From the NCBI RefSeq assembly GCF_021134715.1, contig NC_060018.1:620001-684000 (forward strand): a stretch of 64,000 nt of DNA, read 5' to 3'. The notes under the pieces are model-generated. The model ran no database searches, was not told the origin of the DNA, and was given only the letters and a program-made list of their open reading frames with translations. Shown one piece after another: positions 39,264 to 51,400 of the stretch. The stretch comes from Daphnia pulex. Lineage: Eukaryota > Arthropoda > Branchiopoda > Diplostraca > Daphniidae. The translations under genes and the position numbers were made by a program. Each line of letters begins with the position of its first letter. The stretch's first letter is position 1.

Positions 39264-39464
39264 TTATAAATTCTTTAGTGGCCAGTAGCACCCCACCAGT
39301 TTTCTTTTTTCTTCTTCGGTGATTTCCTCTTCGTTATTATTGGCCTCAGACTCGTTGTCTCTCAACGGCGATCGTAACGAGACATTCAGCGAGCGGGGGC
39401 GACGTTCAACGTTGAACGCGAGACAGAGCAGCGGTTGAGGAGTGAATGACGCGGCCAACAGCAT
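39264..39464 (-). other. Isolated 66-codon open frame, possible secreted first exon
   Basis: The frame opens with MLLAASFTPQPLLCLAF, which could act as a weak signal peptide. It continues through a basic and then an acidic stretch (NVERRPRSLNVSLRSP, then EEEITEEEKRK) and stops after GCYWPLKNL. A GTGGGG donor-like site follows the EEKRKL codons. Codon choice looks more protein-like than the surroundings, and an upstream in-frame TGA fixes the ATG. No family is recognised. It may be chance; an unannotated small peptide gene or first exon is possible. Confidence 0.2.
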
Positions 39465-42434
39465 TTTCCGTGCGATTCAATCATTCCCGTAATATTTGCA
39501 AAGCCCTGGCCCCACCAAAAAAATAATAATAACGCAAAGGGGAAAAAAAGGTCCAACCCAAATTATACCTCGTCCAGCCAAAGTTCGAAAGGAGCCGACT
39601 GGAATTTTTGTCCGTTTCGTGCTCTTTCAAAGGGCGGAACCGTTTCCTTGGGGCGCCCTTCCGTGAGCCTTTTTGCTGCTCGGTCGATTTCTGATGTGTA
39701 AACAGTGAAAGCGTGCAATGGCCGTCAGCAGCAGGAGCACGACAACACTTCTCGGGCTCAGCTGATGAACTTTGTCAGTCAATTACCAGAACGGCCAGCG
39801 GTTCTGCATGCACCAAAAAACTTGCACAACCGCGCGAATGGCTATTGCAGCAGCTCTGCTAAAGAAAACCACCGTCGAAATATCCAAACAACAACAACAA
39901 CAAAAGTCTGTTACGCAGCAAACTATGCACCGCAAAAAGGAAAAAAAAAAAGTGATGACGTTATCGTACGCACAGGCCTATAGTCCGCTTTCCCGAACAC
40001 GGAGCCAATGTTAATCCAGCGTGATTGATGGATTCCTGAACGTTCCGTGCTCGCCTAAAAATATTTCGAAGGGAGAGAGATTTTTTGTTGTGTTTGATTT
40101 CCTTCTTCTTCTTCTTATTCTTCTTTCCACAAACACACACAATTGTTTTCTCTTTCGTTTCTTCCTTTCTCTTTTCTTTATCGCCTTTTTCTTTCACGTT
40201 CAATGCGGTCACTTTCCCCGTGTAGTCTCTTCACGGCTAAGACAGCAAGGGCCGGTGGTAGGAATAACCGTTGGTCATGATGAGCACACACAACTTTTTT
40301 GAAGACGATACAAAAGGAAAGGCGCAAGAAAATGGGTTTTTATATTTTTCAAGGACCCCGGGATTACATCACACAGCAGCGCACACGCTGATGATTGGTG
40401 GGGCACGCAACACTGCCGCACTGGCACACTAACTGAAATACACTTAACGGTTAACGAGAGAGGGCGGCTCGCTAGTAAGAGTCGGGCCCAGCAATTGTCA
40501 AAAATCCCCCTTGTCGACCGCACACCAGTCGACGTGTTTCTGTCAAGGAGTTGTTGTTGTTGCAGTCGGACGATTTCGTTTCCAAACGAATAAATTCAAA
40601 ACGCCAAAATGGCGCGAGGAAATATCTAATAATAAAAATCGGCGGCTATTATATTGTTCGGCCGCTGTTAGACGTTTAGCAGGAGCAGTGGGGTATTTTG
40701 ATGTCCAATAATGGTGAACCGCTTTAATGATCCGATGGTCGTCAGCAGCGGGAGACGAAGAAGAGAAACTTTCACGGAGACGAGCTGCATTTCACGCCGG
40801 ACACGTCTATCCCGATAGAAACCGGGTCACACACTAGCCCGTCTCTCTCTCGCTTCTCTGCGTTGGTGGATAAAAATGAGAGAGCCCGAACCGAGCGGCG
40901 GGAAACCGCGTGAGTCGTTGAGTGTGTCTCTCTCTCTCTATACCCCCCTCACTCCACCCGACAAAAAAAAACTCCACCTCACATTCTACTATCTCTCCCA
41001 CTTGCCTCCCCCCCCCCCCCCTTCCAAAAGCAGCAACGCTTGTAACATGGCACTAACACACACACCTCTCGGTTTTTCTTGAAAAAAACATCAAATCCGC
41101 TTCTTTATTTTCCATTTCAAAGATGGAATACTTTCCGTCAAGCCTAAATCCAAACACAAGCGGAAGAAGAGCTAACGACACACAGAGTTTCCGTAGACAC
41201 AATCGGCCAGTCAAGTCCTGTGTCGACTGTCTGGTCGGGGAAGTGTGGCAAACTGGAAATCTTAACGGCTCATTAACGAAAAACATAAAAAAATCCCCGG
41301 GAACAGTTCAACGACCAGTTTTTAGTAAGAAACAATATTGTCTTCTTGTGACGAGTTGAAGCGAAATTTCCAGTTGATTAAAGTTGGCGCAATGGAATTC
41401 GCAGTCCGGTTAACAAAGGGGAGAAAAAAAAAAGAGAAGGGACGGCGCAGTCAAATGAGAATACGAGGGCAATTGGCCGAGCGAAGTTGTATAATCCGAA
41501 CGTGTGCTGGTATAACAGTGTAACGTAATGAGGGGAAAACATCATATTCCAATCTTTTATTTTCATGTATATTTTTCCTTTTGGTCAATATATTTGGAAC
41601 TTTCGGCACAGAAAAAAGAAAAAAAACGAAACGAGTGAAAGTCGTCAATTCACGTCATACTCTTTGACGAATCAGAGAGGGGCGGACAAGAAGTGCATGG
41701 CATAGCAGCAATAAGGAATGATGAAGAAGGAAAGTTGGTCACAGCTGGTCGCGCTCCCGTTCAGTCCCGCAAGAGTCATCTACCGGTCGTTTGCGTTCCC
41801 TCCTGCCGTTTCTCTTCACTTTCATTTTTTGTTTTTTTTTTCTTCTTTCCTTCCTTTCGATATATTTCCAGGGCGGGGCCTTGGCTACTGATGGGTGTTT
41901 CACGCGTGGAGCGCAGAACTATCTCGTTATCTCTTCCCGTTCGCTTCGTTTATTCATGCGCCGAAATCAACCCACTTCATCCATTCAGTCCGTTTCACCT
42001 CGTTCGTCTTGTCATACTCTTGCATCCCTTTTCGTTGGTTAGCCTCGTTTTATTTTCCTTTTTTTTTTTTAAATTCTTCTGCGTTCAATGTCGGTCGTCA
42101 AATCCAGTCCGCAATGACGCCAACAGTTTGCCAATTCACGTAGCGGCAAGCAGTGGTGGTAACCACTCGGCAGGTTGTTTTTAAAATAGATTCCCTTTGA
42201 AAATCATCACTCAAAGTGCAGTCGATAAACGTTCGGTTTCAGTTTTCGTTTCCAGCAGTATCAGGCTTTTCTCATTGACAGATTGGCCGGTTGCAACTTG
42301 CAACGGGGGGTTGAGTCCGTTGGCCGCTAGGTGGCTATAGGACGATCCTCGCGTCATTGATGAACAACTCGGAGCGAGTCCAATAATAACGGGAAAGTTA
42401 AGAAAACAAAATTTTGTTGCTGTTGCTTGCGATG

Positions 42435-42455
42435 AATAAATAAATAAATAAATAA
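42435..42455. repeat. (AAAT)5 microsatellite
   Basis: Tetranucleotide run in the 3' flank of the second cyclase gene. Confidence 0.85.
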
Positions 42456-42482
42456 CGATGGACACTGAATCTGCATGTTGAC

Positions 42483-45400
42483 TCAGACGCTCGTCTCCCT
42501 GTCGTCCCTTAGTCCGTGCTCGTTGCCCGTGTAATGGGGATCGAGCAGGGGCCAGCAATCGTTCATCGATTCTTCTGGGGGGCTGAGCTCGATCTTGGGA
42601 TTTTCTCCGCGAATCCTCGACGAATTGGGCGATGACAAGGGAAAGTGCAGTTGCGATTTCCCGTTGGGCGTCCTGTGGCTGCCGTTGTGGCTGGACGACA
42701 ACGTAATGGCCTCAACCAGGGAAGTAGTACTCAGGCGATGAGGTTGATAGCAAAGTTTTCGCTCGAACGATCGGCTGAAACTCGGCTGCATCAGCGTGAA
42801 TCCGCCCACCTGTGCGTTCACCTTCAAATTCGGGCAGGAATTGCGTTTGCTCGTGACGACGAATGGGACCGTCTCGTCCATGATCTCCACGTCCACCGTT
42901 GACGGACCTGCAGCCGGCGAATCCGAGGCGAACCTCAACTTCTTTGGTGAGTCGAGGCTAGAAGCTAAATCTTCTCGATTGTGTCGGTTGCGGGGCAATT
43001 TGTGGTTCCGCAGGGAACTCTTGGGTCGGTTGGGCCAAGGGCCATTAGGCCGGCCGCGCTGGCGAATTTGACTCCCAGTCTCTTCACCCACTAGCCAATA
43101 GGTAACCATATCACCCTTGCCTTTGATCTTGATCTCTCCCCTCTCTTCCAGGATGTAGCCGCCTAGACGGTCCAGCAGTTGCTTACAGGCCGTCGAGCAG
43201 TGAATCTTCAAAGCTGAGAAAAGAAAACAGGAAAAGAATGAATGGAATTCGAGGGCGGCATCCCCACTTCCACAAATGAACTCACGCAATCCAGTCGACT
43301 CCATTCTCGAAGATGTATTGACCGTGTCACCAAAGAGGCAATAGCGAGGCATTTTCAGTCCCACAACTCCGGCGCATACCGGGCCTGAAGGAGGAGAAAC
43401 GAATTGCAATTAATCGGAAGCAATAATCACAGCAGCAGGCGTAAACGTAGGTAGGTATAAGTCAAATAGTCTCACCGGAATGGATGCCAATGCGCAACAT
43501 GAGCGTCTGGTGTGGTCGGTGTCGTATTTTGAATTTGACAACGGCGCGCAGCAGAGAGAGTGACATGGAGGCGATTTCTCCAGCGTGCTGGTCTTTATTG
43601 CGGATCGGAAGGCCACTCACGACCATGTAGGCGTCCCCAATGGTCTCCACTTTGTACACGTCGTAATTTCCAATGATCGAGTCGAAGCACGTATAGAGAT
43701 CGTTCAGGAAATCCACCACCTAAATTTTTATTTGATTGCGTTTTGGGTCAAAAAAGTTGGTCGTGATTTGAATTCTGAATTGTTCTACCTGTAGTGGACT
43801 CGACTGCGCCGACATTTCCGTGAATCCGACAATATCACTAAAGTAAATGGTTACCGAGTCGAACGATTCCGCCTCCACTTTGTGTCCGCATTTGAGCTTT
43901 TCGGCCACGTAGCGCGGCAACATTTCATACAAAAGTGCCTCTAAGAAATCGGGACAAGATGAGTAATTAGTTTACACGTGCAAAAAAACCGAAAGTCGGA
44001 GAGACTTTCACGTGTATATAATTATGATATTTGAATACGCAGTCCATACCGGTTTTCTTCTTCTCCTCGAGCAGTTGTTCGGTCCGCTCGTCGACCAACG
44101 CCTCAAGATTGTTGGTATATTTCTCCAGTAAGTAGTTCATGTTGTCAAAGATGTTGGGCTTCCTGCCAAAATCGTAACAAAACGACGAAAACAAAGAGAG
44201 CCAGACTTTAGAGACGCTTCGTGCAGTGGATGGCGATACAATTACATAGCGGAAACAATGGCCAGCGCAAAATCATCATCACTCCCCCCATCTGGGAAAC
44301 TGTTTCCAAGAGCCTTCCCTTTCTTGTAGCCCAGCATTAACGCTCTTTACTATAATAAGATCCAGTCAAAAGACATCATCCATCCATCCATCCATCTACA
44401 GAGTACGTCGAAACAACGGGGGGGAACGCACAACTGAGAGACATTCCGTTAATTCCTCGTTCTTGATTGATGCAAGTCCAGTCTGCATAAGGCGATGATG
44501 GAATAGTTAACAAGAGAGTGTATGTAAACCCACTTACAAGCCTTTGCGCATTGGTCGCAATTTGGAACGGATAGTCTTGAAATCGGGTCGCTCCTCCGGC
44601 TGCTCCCGCCAGCACTCGACCATGACGGTACAAACGCAGTCGAGGCAGTTTTCCAGCGCTTCCATTTGCGGCCTGCGAAAACAAAACAAATGACAATTTC
44701 ATGCCCATCATTACAATTTATTGGTAGAGCGGGTCGTTGTCTCGTGAGTGACAAGTTGCTTTGGTTCTTTTTCCCTTAAAGGATCTACACACAGACCAAC
44801 AGCCTTATTGAGAGTATAAAAAAGGATACAAGTTCATCGGAGCGAGTAAGGCTCCAGGCATTTATAGATCCATGTAACAGCAAAGAGGACCTACATGGTG
44901 AACGACAACACACTACTAATATCAATACTACTCAAGCGTGACTAAAGCCTCCCATGTAGCCATAACGACCAGAGTGCGTCTACGCTGACTCAGCAGCAGC
45001 AGCAGCGCATTGCTTGCTGTACATGTTTAACTACGGACTAAACTGCTTTGTCTAGCGGCGAGATCCTTGATTAAGATGCGCATTGTTGGCCATTAGACTT
45101 GTCCCAGCTTAACCAAGTCTAATGAAGGCACAAGACTCTATCCTGGGGGCCCGTCTACCACTCCCTGATACTCGGCACGTGTAGATAAAACCTTGATAAA
45201 ACCAACTGTCAGGATTAATTACTGGATGTACAGCAAGTATGAAAGTCTGCATTTTCAACAAAGGTGCCCAATGAACTTTTCCCCATCGCTTATAGTGACT
45301 ACACACCACAGATTTAGTCTAACGACGTCTAAATAAAAATCAAAGAAAAAAATAGAGAAGCAACAAGACCTGAAGGGCGGCAGTGGAGGTGCGTGTTCGG

Positions 45401-48400
45401 TCACCTTCTTGAGAATGTCATTCGTGCTAAGCGGAGTGAAACCGAAAGGCCCCTGTCGTCCGTGAATGGCGTACAAAAGAATCCCGAAACTGTAAATATC
45501 TCCTTTCTGGGTCCCTTGCAGAGGTGGATCGGCCAAGCGGAGCAACTCTGGTGACCTGTAAAGCAAACCTGCCAACCGAGATGCGGGTGAAGTCAACACA
45601 CACAAAATAAAAAGAGTGGGGAGAAAAGAAAGAAAGATAAAACAAACATGGCACTGCTTTTGTTTCAAAAATTGTTTCAGGAAAAAATGTCCTAGAGTTG
45701 TTCCTGGAGTTGGTTGCCAAATATTTGTCCAAGCCAACGTGAAAGAATGAGATGAATTACCGTGCATATAGTCGTCGCAGTAGTCGTCGTCGTCGTTGTT
45801 GCTGATGCGCTCGGCTCCGGACTTGAATTCGTGCAGGCCGAAATCAGCCACTTTGAGAACCCAGCGACTGTCAATCAAACAGTTAGAGGCTTTCAAATTA
45901 CCGTGAGACTTGACGGGCGAGTCGTGCAGATAAATCATCCCCTGCGTGATACAAAAAAAAAGGACCGAATGGTGTTAAATAGTTGCGCCTTACTCGCCGG
46001 AATAAGTTAGTAGCTGCTTATAATAAGCAAGGGGGGAGAAGAAGAAAAAAGCCGAGATAAAAGCGAAGATGGCTAATTTATGGATTATCCTTTTGTGGAG
46101 AAATGCGATGGCTGATGAAGGAACGTACATTGCCTCCTCCTCCTATCAGTTAATGTCAACTTACCCGCACTATATCGCCCACGAGAGAAGCGATGAACAT
46201 GTTATCTAATTTGACGTCGTCGTTCTCCAGTACATCCTGCAAAAACAACCCAAAAGAAAATAACTAATAAAATACAGCGCGCGTCGATAAATAAATAAAT
46301 AAAAGTAGAGAGAGGCGAGAGAGAGACGAAGAGTTATCGATCGTCATCAATCATCTTTTTTTTCGTCCTCCACGGCCTTTGTGTTTTGCTCTTGTTTCTT
46401 CCTCGACCGAGTCTTAGCCCAGGCTTTTATTTTTACTTTCGCTCGATATTGCCGGTGGACTGCACTTTCTTTACGCGATGCAATCAAAAATGAAGAGGCC
46501 CAACTTGGGCAGAGTTCGGTGTTTACCTTCAGACTGCCCCGCGTGCAGTATTCAGTCACGATGCAAATATTCGGCGGATCGACGCTGGCGCCGAAGAAGG
46601 CGCTTAGATTGTCGTGTCGCAAATCTCTCATCTGTAATCACAAGGAAGCGAACGGTAAAGCTCATTGACATTACACACACACAGAGGGGGGTATTATGTG
46701 TACACATGCGTTGGAGAGAGAAGAGATTCCGGCGGAATGAACCAGCGAGGGAGAAAATTGATTCCGGATCACTCACCCATTTGAGTTCCTTTTTCATGGA
46801 TCGTGTCATGTCGATGGATTTCTTGTTGACCATTTTGATGGCAAAGATCCGGCCCTTGTAGACTCCAATCGTGCCGTAAATGGCCGAATAACGAAAGTCC
46901 GTTTCCGGATTAGAGCTGAGAGACACCTGGCTCGTTCTCAGAAGCGGATGCAGACTCTGTTGATGCAATCACACATGCAGTCACAATTCCATTCTTATGT
47001 TTGGATACAAAGACGGACAAGCGTGTGAAATGCATTTACACGTTGTCGTGAGCTCGGATTAAAGCTTTGACATAAAATAGATTTCCCTGCTTCACTGTAA
47101 CATTTTCCTAATAATAAAAATAATAAAAATGAGCTTTTCTTACACGGGAAGCTTTGCCCTGGCCAGATGAAAGAGGCGGAAGGTCTGGTATCTGGATGTC
47201 TTTGTAGTCGATCTTCCATAAGAGTGAATCCAGTTCTTGTTCGTAGCGCCAATTACGGTAGATGATAAGTCCCACGATGATAAAGACGACGGCGACCCCA
47301 CCGGCAATCCCAGAAGCAATCTCTTCTGTATTAGCTGTTATACAAGGCACAGTATAAGTCCAACAGTATCATCAACCAGATCGAAACCCCTTTTTTTCTT
47401 TGTCCCTCCTGCCTTTTGATATTATAATCTGATATCGAGTCGCTAGACTAATACGCTACATTCCTTTATTGCAATATTCACTGCTGATGTGTTGCCATGG
47501 TTGCACATGACTGACACACTCTGCAATAATCAGGACGATGCCTATATAATTCTAGATGTGTATAATAATAAGTCGCAGTGCTTACAGATGCAGAGCTCGC
47601 CACGGAATCCACACGGCGGCTCATCGATTGGAATCTTGCCCGTTCTCCACATGATTTCAGCCACCAAATGCAGTTCCTGTTCAAAAAATAGGGACAACGC
47701 ATAATAGTGAGTCTCTCATTCTGATACACTAAAGAAAAAGAAAATATCATCTGATCCTGCCAACTGGGTGGCAGATTGAATGATTGACTGAGACTCTTGT
47801 TGTCAATATCGCATCAAAAATGGGCAAGGATTTTTTGGCAGCCAGTCAGAACGTCGACGAGACAAATGTCAGAAAGACGCTGCATAAAGAATTGAGCAAA
47901 AATTCTTATTTTATTTATTTTTTTGCAAGTTAACGTCCGGATTGTGGATGTTCAATCATTCCTCGATTATTCATCCGTACAATTTCAGAGAGCATTGTCT
48001 CGACTGATTACGTCTTACTTGGCTGCAGTCGTTCTGCAAGAGTGAGGAAGAAAAAGAAATCGGAGAGAGAGAGAAATCACATTTCTCCTGTTAGAGAAAT
48101 GATCCTAACAGGCTGCAAGGCTACGGGGGGAAGTAAAAGGCCAGTAACGACTTTCTGCGCACGCTATGGTTTTCGCGGTGAAACGTAAAGCTTTATGATG
48201 GGGAGGGTCGGAGAAAGGGCGAGGATGAGCAGCCCAGGAAGGAGTTGTATTATCCCCATCAAAACCTATTTTTAGGATTGTTTCTCCCATTTCATGCGAA
48301 TGGACTCACCGGGATTGTGCTGTGGTTTCGTGGAATGTGGAAGACGCCCACTGGATAGAGTCCATCTTCGTGGTTAGTAGTCTCGTAGGGCTGGCGTCCA

Positions 48401-51400
48401 ATCAGTGTGTAATTCCCCTGTGTGTCGCCGTTAGAATCCATGTAAACGACGTACCTACCGAACCACCAAGAATTAACCAAATTTATAATTAATGCAATAC
48501 AAGACTCGCAGCTGATATTCGGCGCCAGCCATCCATCACGAACGCGCGCAATACATTTTAGAATGTGTAAACGAAACAATCGTTGATCAAGATCAAAGGA
48601 TCGAATCTGAAACACTGTGCTTAAGAAATGCCAACGAAAAAAAAAAAAAACCGGGAGCTTTCCCGCTTTCGAACCCCCGATCCCGTCAAACTGGTCCGGG
48701 CAACAGCAGCAGCAACTCCGCTTTGCATATATATCTTGGCAGATCAAAGTCAAACGCGTTATACTACGAGTTGTCGTACAACATTCTCCAGGGAAGCCAG
48801 CCAACTGTCGCATCATGTTTTCCATCAAGTTAATTAATGCGATTTGTCCGGGAGCTCTTTATCAAACAGAGTCGCAGCTCGGTTGCTTTCCTTTATCTGA
48901 TTTCGTGTTGTTATTATGGGCATTTCAACACCGTTGAACTCGTCAAGGGAAACACAGCAGACAGACAGAACAGCATTGTTACGACAAGCAGCGAACAACA
49001 AAAAGAAGGCCCTGTCGTGTTTATCGTCGGAATGTAATGCGAAGCAACAGGGTGATGTGCTTATGAAAGATAACGACTGGCAGCGCGCGGTCCCAGATTT
49101 CACTCACCCCATGGCACTCATGTAGGTCCGCCCACGAATGCGCTCCATGATGGCCAGACCGTCGTAAGGATTGCCGCCCACCAGTAGGACCTCGCGGAGG
49201 GCGTGAGCGTAGAGGAGAACAGCGTCGTAAAGGTAGGCAGCCTCGGACCGGATCTTTGATACGCAGAAGGATATCAAACAGGTAGTAAGTTGACGGACGC
49301 GTCAGGGAATTAAAACGAAAATAAAATAAAAATAAAACTACTGAACTCGTTTGCCGACGCCGTAGGAGGTAAGAGGATTGAAGAAATTGAAGGGCGGCCG
49401 TTCCAGGTAATCGTTGACCATTTGGGTGAAATTGTCGAAATCGGCACCCGACGGGGAACCGACGACTCCGACGTAATTCTCAAACGCTTTAATGGCTTTC
49501 TGGTCGAGATCATCTTTGAGTGAACCACGCAAATACTTGCTGGGATTGTCGGCGTCGTAACGATCCAAGTCGACGCCCAGGACGAAATATTCCCCTATTA
49601 AATAACGTCAAAATTTGATATTATTTTCCGTTTAAAAAAAAAAAGGGGGGGCGAGCGTGAAAGAGGAAACCGCAGAGGTCATTAAATTTCTCTCAGTCTG
49701 CGTATAGTTTGTTCCGTGATAATCATTGGGTAGATCCATTACCTCGATCGAAGAGATGCCTGTCCTCCATGGCCGTCAAAAGTCCGATGTGTTCATGATA
49801 CGGGCCGAGAACCACGTAAACTAAACGGAAGAAGAAAAGAACAAAGAGAAAACATCATGTTTGATGAAATAATGGTCTCGTCATCGAATCGTGGCCGATC
49901 CTGTAACACCAAGACGCGTGTCCTTATTACTCGTCTAGGCCTATACACTCTCCGTCATTGTTCTCATAAAAATAACACACGTACTACGGTACTAACTTGC
50001 ACCAGTCAAATGATTATAAGACACTTACTGCGGATGTCTTGGTAGGTTTCGTTGACCATTTTCTCAAACGGGTTCACCCAGTCGTCCCAGCCGTGATGAT
50101 ACACTTTCCACGAGCGGCGGAATTTCACTTCGATTTTCTCGGCTGACAGGGTCGTCATTATCGTCTGCGCGATCTACAAATGAAGACAGAGTGAAAGTGC
50201 TCGTGAAAAAGGAAAAAAGAAACCAATAAACATATTTCGGCTGTTGAAATTAACACTAACTAGTCGAGCATACTATTGCACTTCTCCGTGATGTAGTTTC
50301 CAATTTAGCGAGCTCCACTGCGTCCTAATTATTAGTTTATTGCAAGTTGTAAGGAGAAGTTATTTTTCCTTTTGGTCTTCTTCTCTTTTGTTCTATTGGA
50401 GGGTTTAGATGGAATCGGTGGCTATTATAGAGGAAAGTGTATACCTCGTTTGTTCTTATTCTCTTTCTCTCTCTCTCTAGGGTCGTTATTATTAGTGGCG
50501 GAGGAGCACTGGAACTTGAAACCATGTCAAGTTGCTTCGAGTACTAGAGTATAAAAGCAATCGATCGGGCAGAATCTAAGAACCGCAAAGGAAACTCCGC
50601 CGATAGCGTTTTCGGTTTATTAAAAGATGTAAACAATGGGTGAAATACTAGATCCAAGTGCCAGTGGCAGCACTGGAAACATCAATCTCGAGAGTATTGA
50701 AGGGGCACAGATCATCAAAAGGGGCCAGAGGCTGCACAACCCGCATCAATATTTGGATTCGACTTTACGATGCCGGCGGTTATTTTTCTCTATATGGTTA
50801 GGTACAAGATGAAGTAGCAGCTTCTTCAATACTACTGTACAGTTTGAAAGAGAAGCCAAAGAACGTTCCTCGAAATACACACAGCGCAATTTAAATAAAC
50901 CACCCTTTTTTTCCCTCTCTATTTTTCAAATAGAGCACAGTCTGCATGGTCTAACTCTCCCATTTCATTCCAGTAGGTACTAGTACTTCTTATGTTTGAT
51001 TGTGAAATGCTCCGTATTTGTGTAACGTGCTGTTGTGTAGTTGACTGACTTACTTTGGCGTACTCCGAGTCGTCCGTGCTCTTATGGAAGAACGCGACTT
51101 TGTGCCAATGGAAGGCTTTCAGGACGGAGGCGACCGACTTGGAGATTTGCGTGTCTGGTGGCCGAGTGCGGGCGAACGTCGGGAAAAGTTCTTTGTTGGA
51201 AGTTTCATCGTGCGTGCAAAACTGTAGTTGGTATTTTTATTTTTTTCCAAATAAAAAAAAGAATGAAAGAGAAAAAGGTGAAGAAAAGGAGCAACGAAGA
51301 TAAATTGTCGTTTCAAATGGTGGCCGGAATAGGGAGAAAAAAAAAAAAGATCTATTATGTTGCAAATATTCTTCTACACAGCTTCGTGATTGGGAGGGAA

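Larger units (their letters stand above)
26816..42482. other. 15.7-kb non-coding region between the two cyclase genes
   Basis: No recognisable protein-coding gene is present on either strand. Open frames are short and low in complexity. The region is rich in microsatellites: (CA)n at 31092-31111, (GT)n at 36589-36604, (GA)n at 38886-38906 and (ATG)9 at 30535-30561, plus many poly-pyrimidine and poly-purine stretches. It most likely holds 5' UTR exons, leader introns and the promoter of the downstream cyclase gene (start codon 26815). A possible non-coding exon boundary is the donor ACAAAAG|GTAAAC on the minus strand at about 28044. A TATA-like element, GTATAAAAG (plus strand), sits at 30211-30219 with no gene after it. 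The best protein-like frame is 39264-39464 minus. Confidence 0.5.
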
